Source of the DNA: Strongylocentrotus purpuratus
Lineage: Eukaryota > Echinodermata > Echinoidea > Camarodonta > Strongylocentrotidae
Direction of reading: 5' to 3'
DNA: 64,000 nt
Assembly: GCF_000002235.5 (NCBI RefSeq)
Contig: NW_022145610.1
Coordinates: 35,138,266 to 35,202,265, forward strand
Shown here: piece after piece, positions 10,861 through 22,519 of the stretch
How the letters are laid out: every line of letters starts with the position of its first letter
Numbering within the stretch: the stretch's first letter is position 1
Translations under genes and position numbers: made by a program
The notes under the pieces: model-generated
The model's database searches: none
The model's input: the letters and a program-made list of their open reading frames with translations, nothing else
Told to the model about the DNA's origin: nothing

Positions 10861-12404
10861 ATACAAACAAAATATTTTTGAGGATTAATTACTAAAAATG
10901 ATGATGAAAACATCATATTAGTGTCGTGATGATGGTTTAAATTGTAAATGATAAATTAGGAGTATGTTATTGACAACAAATGGTTCTTATCAAAGGATGA
11001 ATGATGATGCTGATTATGTTGCATTGCAATGGGTTTGGAAGCTACATTAAAACTCTATATAAAAAAAGGAAATTCATCTTTAGAATCTGTAATGAATATT
11101 CTACCCACATGCAAATTTATAGAGATACAGTTTATTTGTCAGTCTAATAAATATTTGAAAGCAAAACTCCGGAAACATCCATAGGAATAGGATTAGGAAA
11201 GTTTATCTTTCAACAATCAGAAAGAAAAAAGACCTCTCCGCGTCTTTATTCTACATGCTGAGAGGTTCCTTCTGTGATGGATTAGGTCGAGAGAGAAGAT
11301 GTTCTCTCTAAGGATGATGATGGTGATGATGATGGAAGGTAAGTGATGATGCTGGTGGCTCCATCTTGGCATGATCTAAAGAGGAATTGGGGATGGATGA
11401 GACTAGAGTAAATGAAGGATGAAGGCTGTAACAGTAAAGAGGGGGCACCTGACCCAGTAAAAGGGTAGCGCTGTATGGACTGCATACAGAATAGTATAGT
11501 GTGGGCCATCTTTAAAAGCACAATGTACATGTACATGTATGTAAATGAATGATAAAAGCATACATGGAATAACACATGTACAACTGTACATGTACATGTA
11601 TTCAGTACAGCATGCACAGAAGTATTTCCTGAATCATCATCAAGTCTGTACCAAATAATTAGATTTTAAATTTCATGATGCAGTACAAACTTAGAAATTC
11701 AATAATGCATACATGTACAGTATAGTTCAGATGATATGTACATGTTCAATGTTGTATTGCATAACATGTGTACCCTGTCCTATAAAAAGAAGACATGTAC
11801 AGTGTACATGTCCCACATGTACCTGTAAGAACAGTTCTTTTAACGCTGTATAATGTATAGTACATGTAACTGTACATTGCCTGTAACTTCAAGAGCACCA
11901 TTATCTGTACAAAAATGTAAGTATTGACAATGTTTAAAATGTATTCTTAGACATTCAGTAAATTTAGAGAATCTCAAGACGTTCCCACGTTCAATTTACA
12001 TGTAAATGCTGAGCGAAATTACAGAATGGGAAGTTTGTAAGGATGAATTTCCCATAGGACTTCATTTACAAGGTGCATGTACATAATGTATGTACAGGTG
12101 TAGTCTAACCTCTTCTGTCTCTGTCATTAGTCAGGAGAGGGTTAACGAAAAAAAAAAAGGGGGGGGGGTGGCTTAAACTAAATTATACTTGATTCTACAA
12201 GTCATGAAGCATTCCATCTTGTTTGGACATTTCATTCTATTTCTATCTGGTGAGTAGGATGGTCAAGGGAGATGATGATCATGAATTTCAGAAATGCCAG
12301 ATATATCATAACAAAAAACATGATACATGTTAGGGCCTACTGAGATGCAGTACAGGCTGTGCCAGCAAAAAGAAAATCTATGAGTATTCAGTGTTTGGAT
12401 GACA
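10861..12404. other. No gene recognised; ACATGT-rich
   Basis: Unique DNA with dense TACATGTACA palindromes at 11520-11600 and 11710-11880. A short G run after poly(A) lies at 12147-12170. Confidence 0.55.
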
Positions 12405-12829
12405 CTGTACTATCCAATATCTGTCTTGTGTAAGATGATATTTATCAAATCCCAAATCAGCCCATCAAACTTCATCCCTGGTGATGTTGATTTTAGATAG
12501 GAGATTGGTCATTGGTCCATTTTATTTTGAAACACCTTGTACTATCCAATTACCATAACTGTCCTATGTGAGTTGCATTTGTTCATTTCATGCTGAAATA
12601 CCCTATACTATCCAATTACGATACCTGTGTTATGCGAGAAGAATCGGTCCATTTCATTCTGAAATACCCTATACTATCCAGTTCCGAGTTATGCGAGAAG
12701 AATCAGTCTATTTAATTTTGAAATACCCTGTACTATCCAATTACCATAGCTGTCTTATGTGAGATGATATTTATCAATCCCCAAATCAGCCCATCAGATT
12801 TCATCTCCAGTGATGCTGATGTTAGATAG
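12405..12829. repeat. 95-100 bp direct repeats flanking degenerate 60-bp tandem units
   Basis: The block TGTACTATCCAAT ... GTAAGATGATATTTATCAAA ... TTAGATAG at 12405-12500 recurs at 12729-12829 with few changes. Between them, three or four units of about 60 bp share TTTCATTCTGAAATACCCTA, TACTATCCAATTACCATA and TTATGCGAGAAGAATC. The whole is a decayed tandem array in which the outer units are longer than the inner ones. Confidence 0.8.
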
Positions 12830-12983
12830 CAGACATTCCAATGGAATCAAGTTCACCAGACTGATGTAGTCTTTCTGCACTTACTGATGAGGAGACTGCT
12901 ACGGTAGCTTCATGTCTGGAGTTTTGTTTATAGAGCCTGTTTGGAGCCAGGAGGGCAATTTACTCACATAAGTGAACACAGAG

Positions 12984-13666
12984 TTTATTTCATTTCATTT
13001 CATTTATTTCATTCTCCATAAAAATATTGAAACATACAAACATGATACAGATAAAGATCGATCACAAGAAAAATACAAAGGGAAGGAGCAAACAAAATTT
13101 TATGGGAATGTGGAGTTAACAAAAAGGGCAATTAGCCTTATGAACGTCAACCCCTTAAAAAATATACACTGTATTTTTGAGAAAAGAAAAGCAGAGAAAA
13201 CCTAAACACCAATACAAAAAAAAGGGGGGGGGGGGAGAATAGAGAAGGGAAGGAGAGGGGAATACATTACAAAGTGCATTAACTGAAACGTGACGCCATT
13301 TATTTTGAGATTGAATACAATGATAAAAGATGGTATTTACATGTATACAGTTGTTTGAAAATATTCATTGAATTAGAGTTTTTCATATTAAAGGGGATAT
13401 TTTTCCATAAAACTGGCCACTTGAAAAAAAAAAAAAATGTTTGAAACATTTGTACGGATTGGAGGAAAATGAAAATTACCAACAGTACAAGTTTCATGAG
13501 AATGTATTTCATAATTGAATGTAAATTTACATGACATGGACTTCGGCAGTAACCCCTTGGAAGACATTAACATGAATATAACAATATTAAAATCATTTAT
13601 ATCATAAACATTTAAAAGCTTTAATTGTTTAGAAAGTGGCAAAGTTAATGTCCTTCTGGCTCCCAA
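12984..13666 (-). mobile_element. 5'-truncated LINE, minus strand, with simple 3' tail
   Basis: On the minus strand, 13666-13388 encodes a reverse transcriptase C-terminal region (TLTLPLSKQLKLLNVYDI ... FNIVIFMLMSS ... LLPKSM). It continues in another frame after a frameshift at a T-run near 13430 as WPVLWKNIPFNMKNSNSMN and IFKQLY. These match the P-L-F-K-x-L-K-L-L-x-x-x-D-I and G-P-x-x-W-N-x-I-P motifs of CR1/Jockey-like ORF2 ends. A 3' untranslated part then runs down to a TTTCA-type simple tail at 12984-13012. A poly(A)/poly(G) insertion lies near 13216-13238. The copy is short and dead. Confidence 0.85.
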
Positions 13667-13679
13667 CAGACATACTCAT

Positions 13680-14323
13680 ACTGTATGTAGTGCAACATCA
13701 TACTTGAAAGAAAAAAACATAGAAAAAAAGACAGTCACTGTTTATAAAATGAAAAGATTTTTGACATATATCAGGAATGATGATTTTGAAAGAGTGATTG
13801 AAATAAATGTTTATGTATTGGGTCATTTGGGTGTGAATGTAAAAGAGCCTTCTAAACAAAACAATAATGCAGTAACATGGAATACATTAACATGGTACAT
13901 GTAACAGTAATTAGGTTTTTCTAAAAAAAAATTGAATATGTACAATATCACCTTCATGCAGATAACAAAATAGCATTCTATTGTCTTGTAAAAAATAAAA
14001 CAAACTCCATGATGATTATAAATCTGTGGATAGGAAAATGACGCTCTCGAACTTGAAGAGAATGACGAATGGGAAAGATAGGTACCAGCATATTTAGACT
14101 AAACGTTATAGGCTAGAATTGTTTTTTCATAGAGAAACTATTTTCAAAGCTTATCCACCTTCACTCTTGTTTTTACAATGTCTGTGGTTTACCAATGTAT
14201 AAAATCTGCTCTCAGACTTGGTTTATGATTGGCTTGTCAATGTCATGTTTGATAGATATGGTGATAACTCATGGCTGGGTTGAAACAGCATTATGCTAAG
14301 GGGAAGTCCACCCTAGGCTGATA
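13680..14323. other. No gene recognised
   Basis: AT-rich unique DNA between a LINE fragment and a MITE. Confidence 0.55.
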
Positions 14324-14483
14324 TTAAAGTATAGACCAGTTTTGGAAACGCCCCCTCTCCTTGTCAAAATTTGTATCACGTATTAGTCAAAACATATTCT
14401 TTCACATGATTGGTAATAAGAGCTTCCATTTCATTTTTTGAGAGGGGGACGTTTCCAAAACTGGTCTACCGTTATACCTTTAA
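14324..14483. mobile_element. TTAA MITE copy C, fold-back form
   Basis: Both ends derive from the same (right) end of the TTAA family: ACCAGTTTTGGAAACG on the left and CGTTTCCAAAACTGGT on the right, a perfect 16-bp inverted repeat, with TTAA outside. The centre keeps only the ATATTCTTTCACATGATTGG segment. At 160 bp it is less than half the full length and forms a long hairpin. Confidence 0.85.
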
Positions 14484-15600
14484 AAGTGAAAGCTGTTGGA
14501 TTTACAGAATGAAGTTAGAGGGTCTCCTTTGCTTAAATTTAAAAATTTACTAGAGATTTAATAATGAAATTGCCTATACCCACTCAAGAAGTATCTTGGA
14601 ATAATTTTGTATTCAGAATTGGACAGCCAAGAAGGTATTTCAAGCTTACCACACCTTCAATCTTAATTGTTTGTACAATATTTGTGGTATACCACTACAT
14701 TCAATCAGACTTGACCACATTCAGACTGGCAAAATGTACCAGTATTCAAAAACCTGTATGAGTACCGGTTCATGAAAAGTAATTGATGTGTCTAGTCTGA
14801 ATTTTATTGTGAAAAATGAATTGAAAGAGAGGTATGAAAGCAAAGTATGATTTATTTGATGATTAACATGCACATCATATTGAATGATAACCATGTTCCT
14901 GGATGGGGTGTATTGTGAGCATGTGGTCATACTAATACCAGGGATTTGTGATTACAGGCTTTTATTTTGTACTCTTGAGCAATGCCCATGACTTTCATGT
15001 ACAGGTAGTACATGTACAGTCATACTAACCCTTTAGGTCTAATTTGAAATGCCTAAAACTACTGGTAATGTCTTTTTATGATGTTCCTTTAGACAAAATT
15101 ATTATCTTATGTGTATGCTCCTTTTCAATACATATCATTAGGTATACAATCTTTCTTACTTGCCAAATCCAAGGTATTCAGTTATATGGTGTCCCCGATG
15201 TTATCAAGTATTGTGGAGTTCTGGACATAAATTAACATGAAATGTGTAATTTCATTTAAATTTAGGCTAATCTAAGCTTTTATTATAGTAGGTTTTTTAA
15301 ACAACGATTGAATGTATTAGTACTAAAATCTGACATGTGCTGGTCTTAAATATTGGATAAAATAGTTTGGCCTTGTCCTTTTAAAACTTTTGATTTCCTA
15401 TGAATTTTCTCTGGTGTGAAAGTGCCATTACGAGTATGATTGACTTGTCAAGTTAGATAGATGGGTTGATACCGCATGGGTGACAGGCTGAGATTTGTAG
15501 GGCTGATCAAGCCAATCTCTGAAAGCACAAAGCCATGTCACCAGCCAGGTCTGGTTAGCAGACAGGCAAGCAAGGCAGGCAATCAGTGATCTCATTTGTT
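14484..15600. other. No gene recognised
   Basis: AT-rich unique DNA. A GCAGGCAATCAGTGATCTCA block near 15577 recurs in altered form near 16136, flanking the nested MITE pair. Confidence 0.55.
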
Positions 15601-16110
15601 AGGTTCACACGATAGTCCGTAAACTTAAAGTTTGGCTTGTGGTTTTATACTTGGAGGTTATCTTGTAGTTTATGACCCTGTGGACACACTCGTGGGTACA
15701 AAACTAGTTTACTGGTACTCAAATTTAAAAGCCATCGAATGCAATTAACTTTGTTGTTTCGGCATCTGATCTTTTGTTGTTGTTTGAAACTGAGACGTTT
15801 TGCAAACTTAAAGGGATAGTTGAGTTCTGTTGCAGAGGGCGCTACACAAAATATTTTTTGTAAGATAATGAAAAATTGAGTGTCGAATTTGAAAGCACAT
15901 ACAATTTAAATGACAAAATCATCTTTGTTTGATCATAATCGGTTTAGAGACGGCTGAAATATCCATAAATATTACGATTTCTAATATTTGTGTACCACCA
16001 CAATTCACAAATATTTGAAAAAACGAAATAGCGCCTTTTACGTTGTGGTCTGAAAACAGAACTCAACTATCCCTTTAAAAGTTTAAAACCATGATGGTCC
16101 CATGTGAACA
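15601..16110. mobile_element. GTTCACAC-ended MITE, interrupted by a second MITE
   Basis: Left end AGGTTCACACGATAGTCCGT and right end GATGGTCCCATGTGAACA form an imperfect inverted repeat. A second copy of the family, with arms GTTCACACGATGGTCCGT and ACGGTCCCGTGTGAAC, is at 47971-48465. Here the element is split at an internal TTAA by the element at 15808-16078. Without the insert it would be about 240 bp. Confidence 0.7.
15808..16078. mobile_element. TTAA-ended MITE nested inside another MITE
   Basis: Ends TTAAAGGGATAGTTGAGTTC and GAACTCAACTATCCCTTTAA are a perfect inverted repeat extending to about 24 bp (CTGTT / AACAG). Length is 271 bp, with no coding capacity. The TTGAGTTCTG part of the arm resembles the variant ends of the MITEs at 36391 and 59353, so their transposases may be related. 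Confidence 0.88.
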
Positions 16111-16766
16111 TGGCCTTTGAAAGCATGAACCTTAGCAGGCAGGCAGTCAACAATCTCATTATCACGCTTGACTAATGTGGAGATTGCTATGGCAGGGCCC
16201 GACTGACATGGCATTAGTGGTTGCTCAAGTTTTATCCACACTGGTATATTGGGGAACTAAAATTTGACGATCCCCTCCTCTTTTTTTTTGGGGGGGGGGG
16301 GTGTTTTTGTATTTGTTTGTTTTCTTCATGTAGAGGTTCAAGAACATGGCTTATTTACCAAAGCATAGATCTGTGCATTACTATACTGGTACAAAGATAA
16401 TATATTTAACAAGTATGAATGGATTAATGTAGCAGTTTTCTTGTTTGCTTTTCTTTGCATACTTAGCCTGAGATAACTTGAATGAGACTCATTGTAAACA
16501 TGGGTTGATACAAAATATATTATTTTTCCCCAACACTTTATCAAGAGATTAATTCACCATTTATTTCCCACCTACAGTGTACTACAGCTATAAGACATTT
16601 CTTGCTAGATTTAATTAATGCAAACATCAGCAATTGTGTTTTATTCTGACAACATTTACTCTGAAAAGATTTGTTCATGTACTGTACATGCACATGTACA
16701 TGAAAATCTGCTTTATTTTGTAAAATATAATGGGTTTGGGTTTGGATTGCAATCGGGTTGTAGATT

Positions 16767-17143
16767 TAGGGCGCGTTCATGCTTGATTTTGAAGGCAGAA
16801 TGAGCGATTTGTAACGCTCATCGTAAACGCTCATCGTAATCGCAGTTCCACGGTGCACTGTTCATGCTTACTTCTCCAGGCAATTCTCCTTGGGTGGCCT
16901 TCAGCTGGATTCGCAAACCTGTGTGCGCATGCTACGTAGACCCACTAGAGGTCAGTGCATTGACCCCATTTAAACGTGTTTACAAATTGTAAACGCATCT
17001 TTTTGTGAGTTTACGATCGGCGATCGTGATCGCCGTTTTTCGGTGATTCTACAAAAGTGAGCATGAACGCAATTGTGTTTTAAACTAAACGCGTAACAGA
17101 TGCCTGATTCTGGCCGTCAAAATCAAGCATGAACGCGCCTTAA
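16767..17143. mobile_element. MITE with GGGCGCGTTCATGC ends
   Basis: Left GGGCGCGTTCATGCTTGATT and right AATCAAGCATGAACGCGCC are a near-perfect inverted repeat of about 24 bp, with TTA on both outer sides (3-bp duplication, as in PIF/Harbinger). The interior carries CGATCGGCGATCGTGATCGCC-like palindromic words near 17016-17036. No transposase is present. Confidence 0.85.
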
Positions 17144-18906
17144 GAGTAAAATGTGGGTCTGGTGCAGTGTAGGTCCATGCAGGGTCAAATTTATTTGAGG
17201 CAGGTCCATATCAATTCTACAAAATGTATTTTCGTCAAAATAAGTAACTTTATCTGTATTAGATAAATTTCAGTTGAAAATTCAGTCAAAAGGTTTACAA
17301 ATGTACATTACACATTCCAGCTGTACATACATCTACATGTATCATGTACAAATGTAAGTAAAAACTTTCAGTCATCCATCCCTTTGCCTAGATCCATCTT
17401 CATCACATTTCAGTGGAAATAACAGTGTTCTTCATTGATCCATTGTCATTAAATTAGGTCGTTACGGAGTTGCAAAAGGTCAGTCAATCAATAACTATGG
17501 AGAAATGGATTTTCTTCTCACTACCCCAGCTATCCATGAATTTCACCATTGTAAGAACTAAGAATCAAGAAATAACTTCTTTGGAAATACATCTTGTGTA
17601 GAACTCTTCAAATAAAAAATAATGTATATTCCTTGCAACAGTGAGGGGATGTTTATTCCGTAGAATGAAAGGTGCACAAAGTATTCTTTATTCTCAATCC
17701 AGCTGTAACACAGCAACAAGGAGCAGAGGTTAATTGGTTTTCTCACCCATCAAATACAAGTTGATTGTGAGCAAATAAACAATTGAGAAGCATTGCAAAG
17801 AGTTTTTGTGTTGCTGCATGAAAGTGCAAGTGTCCCAAACTTGTATTTGTCGAAACTCATGGATGAAGAACCTTTGAAGGGGTGATTGAGAGGGTAACAA
17901 AGTGAAAAAGTTTGCACAAAAGTTGAAGTATGCTAAATTTTTGAAAATTCATGGTTCAAAACCATTTTGTTGTAGAGCACAAATAATGTAGTGTTATTTC
18001 TAAAACTCAGGAATGCCTTACAAATCATTGTGCATATTTATTTCTTTAATGTATACAGTATGTAGTGCAATACTATACTTTGATAGCAAAAAAGAGAGCA
18101 ATGCATTTAACAGGTTGTGTAAAAATGTCTCTGATACTGTACAGGAAAACAAAGATGATGGTCTACATGTACATGTACATGTACATGTACATGTACATGT
18201 ACAATTTACAAAAAGTGAATGTACTATTTTCAAACTTCTTGTAAAAAGTTACAATACATGCCCCTCCTTCTTTCGGAAGACACATCATAGTACATTGTAA
18301 TACATGTAGATTTCTGCAGTTTCAATGTGAAAATGAGTGCATGCCCCCTCCCAATATCTCTAAAGTGTCAGAGGAACATCTCCTAATACACAATACATGC
18401 CCCCTCCTGACCCGACACTCTTAATAAACAGTTCTTAAGTGAGACGTACATCTTTTTTTTTTACAATAGATGCTCTCTCCTAGCTGTCCTAACAAGATAT
18501 TATGAAGTGTGAGAGGTACATCTTCTTGTACAATAGGCGAGCACTTTAATGCATTGCAATGGACATCCCTAGTTTCCAGATGAAAGGGTTTCTTATTGAC
18601 CCAGTGTTAATCCCATTCACACACTTATGTCATTGCCCTCATCCCCTTCACCAAGAAAATAAGCCTCTTAGTCTGTTTAATCAGACCCATTTCAGACATT
18701 GTCCAGAATTCAGATGTAAACACAAACTGGGGTGATATTAATTCTGAAAATTCTGGTTGGTCTTCTGGTGAGTTTACTTGTAGATATATCTTCCCAAGAT
18801 AATAGAACGCTTAAATTTTGTAAGTTGGTATTTAAAAATTGTCTTGGCAGTTTATTGTTGCTGGAACTTGGAAGGACCACCTCTATCTTATCTTTAACAC
18901 ACACAT
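17144..18906. other. No gene recognised; (ACATGT)n at 18164-18203
   Basis: AT-rich unique DNA. A pure run of about six ACATGT hexamers lies at 18164-18203. The motif CCCCTCC with flanking AATACATG recurs near 18256, 18345 and 18398. Confidence 0.55.
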
Positions 18907-19064
18907 TTTTTTTTTACAAAGAGTTGATATCAATCGCAATTTATTTGCGATTGATATCAATCACAACTATGTACATAAGAGATAGGAGACTGCAAACTTG
19001 CAATTGATTGGAGGACTTGCGATTGATTTGGATCAATCGTAACTCTTTGTAAGACGGGGCCCAG
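18907..19064. mobile_element. MITE with TTACAAAGAGTT ends
   Basis: TTACAAAGAGTTGATATCAATCGCAA on the left pairs with TTGCGATTGATTTGGATCAATCGTAACTCTTTGTAA on the right (imperfect inverted repeat of 30-35 bp). An inner palindrome, ATCAATCGCAA...TTGCGATTGAT, lies at 18931-18961. The right end continues GACGGGGCCC; the left equivalent is replaced by a T-run. Confidence 0.75.
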
Positions 19065-20814
19065 GTCAAACATTAGAAGGTACAAGAATCTGTTAGATAC
19101 AGGAGCTTTCAGAGTACCGCCCCTGGAATCAAACATGGTTATGACTACCGGTACTAGAATTTGTTGCCAATACCATATGTTATTGCAGAGAGCTAGACAA
19201 ATATAATTTTGTTTATTGAATGATACAAATCAATGTCCTTCTGGCTCACAAGAAAACTTGGTCATTATTATCTTACAGTATAGACCTGATGCAGGTTTAA
19301 AGCCAAGTTGAATAATGGGAGATAGACGCAGATCTAATCTCTAGATTACGTTAATCAATTTTGAAACTCTGAATCCTTTTAAGATGATGAAATTGATTGT
19401 CAAGGATTTTTTTTCATGCCATGATATGATTGAAAACTCTATATTAATTAAATGCAATCATGTATGTGAATAATTAATTACATAAATTAATTGAATTTAT
19501 TCAAAATGGGTGAGGAGATACAATCTATTTATCTTCTTTTCATTATAAATATGTGATGTACCGGTAATTGTCTGAACAACAGTGATGACCTTGTACAGGC
19601 CAACCCTAGACCAGGTAAAAAAATACACGGGGGCTCGGGCGAATTAGCCCCCGAAATGCCAAAAAGAGCCCCTGAAAGTCATAAGCTTGTAGCGTAGCCC
19701 CCAAATTTTTAAAATATTTTTTTTCCCTGCCTTTCCCTCCCTTCTCTTAGACCCTCACTAATCTTTGTAAGAGATGAGCACTTCAAGATACCCTTTATCT
19801 AGGGTCTGTAAAAATAGACTAGGAAATATTGTTAGATGTTCATTTTTCGGTCCGCCGTGTTCAGGAAGTGCTCCATGCTATCAGTACAACAATGTTCTTT
19901 AGCTCAGTCAATGCTTGTGCATCATCTCTGGTAGAACCATCCTCATCCTTTCTCTCTCTCTCTCTCTCTCTCTCCGGTAAAAGAGATGTACAGTGTAGTT
20001 GACAGGGCCTCCAGGATTATATCTGTGACTGATTAGATATTTGCACATCCCTTTAAGACTTGCACTTCATGTGAGTATTATCATGTGTGATATCATTTGC
20101 AGTTTTTTTCCAGAAACGTCAGGATTTGGTAAGAATTCAATAATTGTACATAGTTTTGTATGTTCCGTGCCTTAGAGAAGACAACATTTCATCTTTAATA
20201 TTTCAAGAGATATTATCGATAAAAAGAGTGTTAGGAAATAAACTGTGACTAATTAGATCTTTGCTTATCCACTTAATATCTACATGTACATTTATGTGTG
20301 AGTATTTTCACTGCATGATTTGAGCATTACATTTGTTGTCAGAACAGCAAAAATTTGTTCCAAATTATAGCACTGAATGTCAATGCAATACCAGGCCAGG
20401 CTCGATCCTTGCTAATCATGACTATGTAGTAATAGACAAGATTGATACCTTGTAAGAATGGATAACAAATATTGCATCTGGTGAGAGAAGGAGGGTGTTA
20501 CCTTATACCACTTTATAAAGAGCCTCTGCCCCATTCTGGTTATCAAGAGATGATGATTTAATTTGCACTGTGATATAAGGCTGTTATCAAGAAGAGAATT
20601 AAGGATTCCTGATTAATTTACTAATTAGAAATGTAGTTTCTATATTGATTAATCTTCTAATATTAATAACTTTAATACTTACAGTGTTACAATCTTGTGA
20701 TATTAATTACATTATTAATAACAGTTTTACAATCTTCTGATATTGATAACATCACTACTAAGTTTTACGATGTGCATAGAGAAATCATGAACTACATTCT
20801 GATCGTTATATAAA
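19065..20814. other. No gene recognised
   Basis: Includes an odd CCCCCG/CGGGGG palindromic patch at 19628-19654 with repeated AGCCCCNGAAA words after it, a (CT)n run at 19950-19973, and a diverged direct duplication of about 90 bp (20024-20110 against 20245-20340, sharing CTGTGACTRATTAGAT and TGTGAGTATTWTCA). A similar TGATATTAAT...ACAATCTTCTGATATTGATAA duplication is near 20690-20755. Confidence 0.55.
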
Positions 20815-21076
20815 GGGTGCATTCAATCTACACTTTTTCACCCTTGAATCACGGTTTTCAAAGACGTTAAAAACATGGTTACGTTCAAGCGATTTTTCGT
20901 CGGTCATAAAAATAAACGTTTAAAAACACAAACATGAACTTGTTGGCGATCTTCAAATACCATAGAAATCAGCGTTGATGATGAATCGCTTGAACGCTCT
21001 CCCGCAGTAACCGTGTTTTGTAACAGCGTTTTGATTTGTGATTCTAGCTTCGAAAAAATCGCTTGAACGCACCCAA
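20815..21076. mobile_element. MITE with GGGTGCRTTCAA ends
   Basis: Left GGGTGCATTCAATC and right CGCTTGAACGCACCC are imperfect inverted repeats. Internal GTTCAAGCGATTTTTCG and its complement CGAAAAAATCGCTTGAAC extend the pairing. The terminal GGG and GTTCA words resemble the element at 16767, so it may belong to the same PIF/Harbinger-like group. Confidence 0.65.
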
Positions 21077-21270
21077 AGAGCAATCAACCCTAGTAACGAA
21101 AAGCAACATTGCAGCTGTAATAGGTCCTGGAGTGAAATGACCCTCAAATGTTTTTAAAAATAGACTGATTGCATCTATTATCTGCCTGATTTCATTTGGA
21201 GAAAACAAGATTTGAGAAAGATATATTCAGTCCAGGTCAGTTTGCATCAATCCATGCACATGACGTTGTC

Positions 21271-21341
21271 TGCTGAGAGCCAGAAGGGCATTAACATATA
21301 TGTAAATACTTTAACACAGAGATATCACCCTTCTGGCTCTG
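21271..21341. repeat. Dispersed short hairpin, copy 1
   Basis: Arm CTGAGAGCCAGAAGGGCATTA pairs with ATCACCCTTCTGGCTCT about 30 nt later, giving a pre-miRNA-sized stem-loop. It is a member of a family with full copies at 37638, 40090, 41334, 49397, 55636 and 55912. No coding frame is involved. Confidence 0.85.
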
Positions 21342-21540
21342 AAAAAGGCGATATTTGCATTTGCTGCCATTTGCTTTCCTTCGCACTCACTCAAGGAAAA
21401 GATGTTGTTGGGAAAGTTGTTTATTTCGTATGTGATTTAGAGGTTATTTTCAATAATTTATAGATCTAAAAAAAAAGAGAGCTGAAAGGCAGAAGAAGAG
21501 GAAGAAATGAAATTTCAGATTTTCTCTTGTAGTACTAGTA

Positions 21541-21610
21541 GGCATATATATATGTATGACCCGATGAATGGCATATATATGTATGACCCGATGAATGGCA
21601 TATATATATC
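21541..21610. repeat. 30-bp tandem duplication
   Basis: GGCATATATATGTATGACCC-GATGAAT is present twice in direct tandem and followed by a third partial unit, GGCATATATATATC. Confidence 0.9.
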
Positions 21611-21919
21611 AGCTGTTCAGAGATGGAAGAGATTGCACTCTGTGTATGCAGGCATATACAAGCATGCTTTATGTAACTTTACAATTTTTAAGGTTTTGAT
21701 AGAATGTCTTTGGAAGAAAAGTGACTGATCTATTAAATGATGTCGACATTGTAAGCTTGTTTCAAATAATAAGAGGACATGCAAGCTTTTCTCGATCCAA
21801 AATGTAAAAAATCTGCTTGGTTATAACTGCCCACAGTACCGAAGTGGTTAAACTGCATATGACACCACCCATCTACTTTTGCACTGACTCTGCATTCTCA
21901 TGTCATCTTATTCTTGCAG

Positions 21920-22173
21920 ATTAACGCCTCCCTCCATCACCATCCGGCCCTCTCCCTCGATCCACATCCGTGATGATGCTATCAGAGACCATCCTCAAGT
22001 ACTGAAGACTGACAGAATGACACACTTATCTCTCTGACCCACCCCCCTCTCTCCTCCGTCGTCATGGCAACCGTATCAATTTCCTAGGGAGCATCACCCC
22101 CTTATCTCTGCGCATCCTGATATCAGTGTTTGGATACAGTACAGCTGCATGCCACTTATAGCATGTCATGAGG
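21920..22173 (+). other. Candidate 5' leader exon (third possible start of the SAM-domain gene)
   Basis: A pyrimidine-rich acceptor, TCTTATTCTTGCAG, precedes a 254-nt segment of higher GC that ends in ATGAGG|GTGAGT, a strong donor. It has three short upstream-type ORFs (ATGATG...TGA, ATGACA...TGA, ATGGCA...TAG). A final ATG at 22149 reads MPLIACHE and leaves one base before the donor. That is phase 1, the phase needed to join the exon at 53795 in frame. It could equally be a purely untranslated exon of this or another gene. Confidence 0.4.
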
Positions 22174-22436
22174 GTGAGTCTATCTCTTTCACCATAATTC
22201 CATTTCCATAAAAAGAGGCTAGAAACTGATAGTGGACAGATAATATGAAAATATTGGTGGAAAATGACACAATATAATTAAGGGAAGAATACTTTCAAAC
22301 AAATTGTTTTTATAGAGATGATTGGTTCTACAAACTTGAAGAACAGCAGCAAAATACAGACATACTGAAATAAGCTTAAATCGTCTTGCACTCATCAGAG
22401 TAAATTGCGAGGATGAACAGAAATTATTACGTCCTT
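22174..22436. other. No gene recognised
   Basis: AT-rich, presumably intronic if the preceding exon is real. Confidence 0.5.
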
Positions 22437-22519
22437 GTTTTCACGAAGTGACGGTAGTGAGGAAAATCGTAATGCAAAGTGAATGCAATTTTTTTTCACT
22501 ACCGTCACTTCGTGAAAAC
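22437..22519. repeat. Hairpin with 24-bp perfect stem
   Basis: GTTTTCACGAAGTGACGGTA... pairs exactly with ...TACCGTCACTTCGTGAAAAC across a 35-nt loop. Weaker pairing continues outward (ATTACGTC against GACGATTAAT). It resembles a very short MITE or a pre-miRNA-like fold. Confidence 0.85.

Noticed and set aside
10337-10916. Ser-, His- and Ile-rich frames on the minus strand
   Set aside because: Direct translation of the (GAT)n microsatellite.
13646-13672. Extra copy of the GAGCCAGAAGG hairpin arm
   Set aside because: The match overlaps the LINE coding sequence at its truncated end and has no partner arm, so coincidence cannot be excluded.
19233-19262. Another single arm of the hairpin family
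   Set aside because: CCTTCTGGCTC is present but no complementary arm lies within 100 bp; too short alone.
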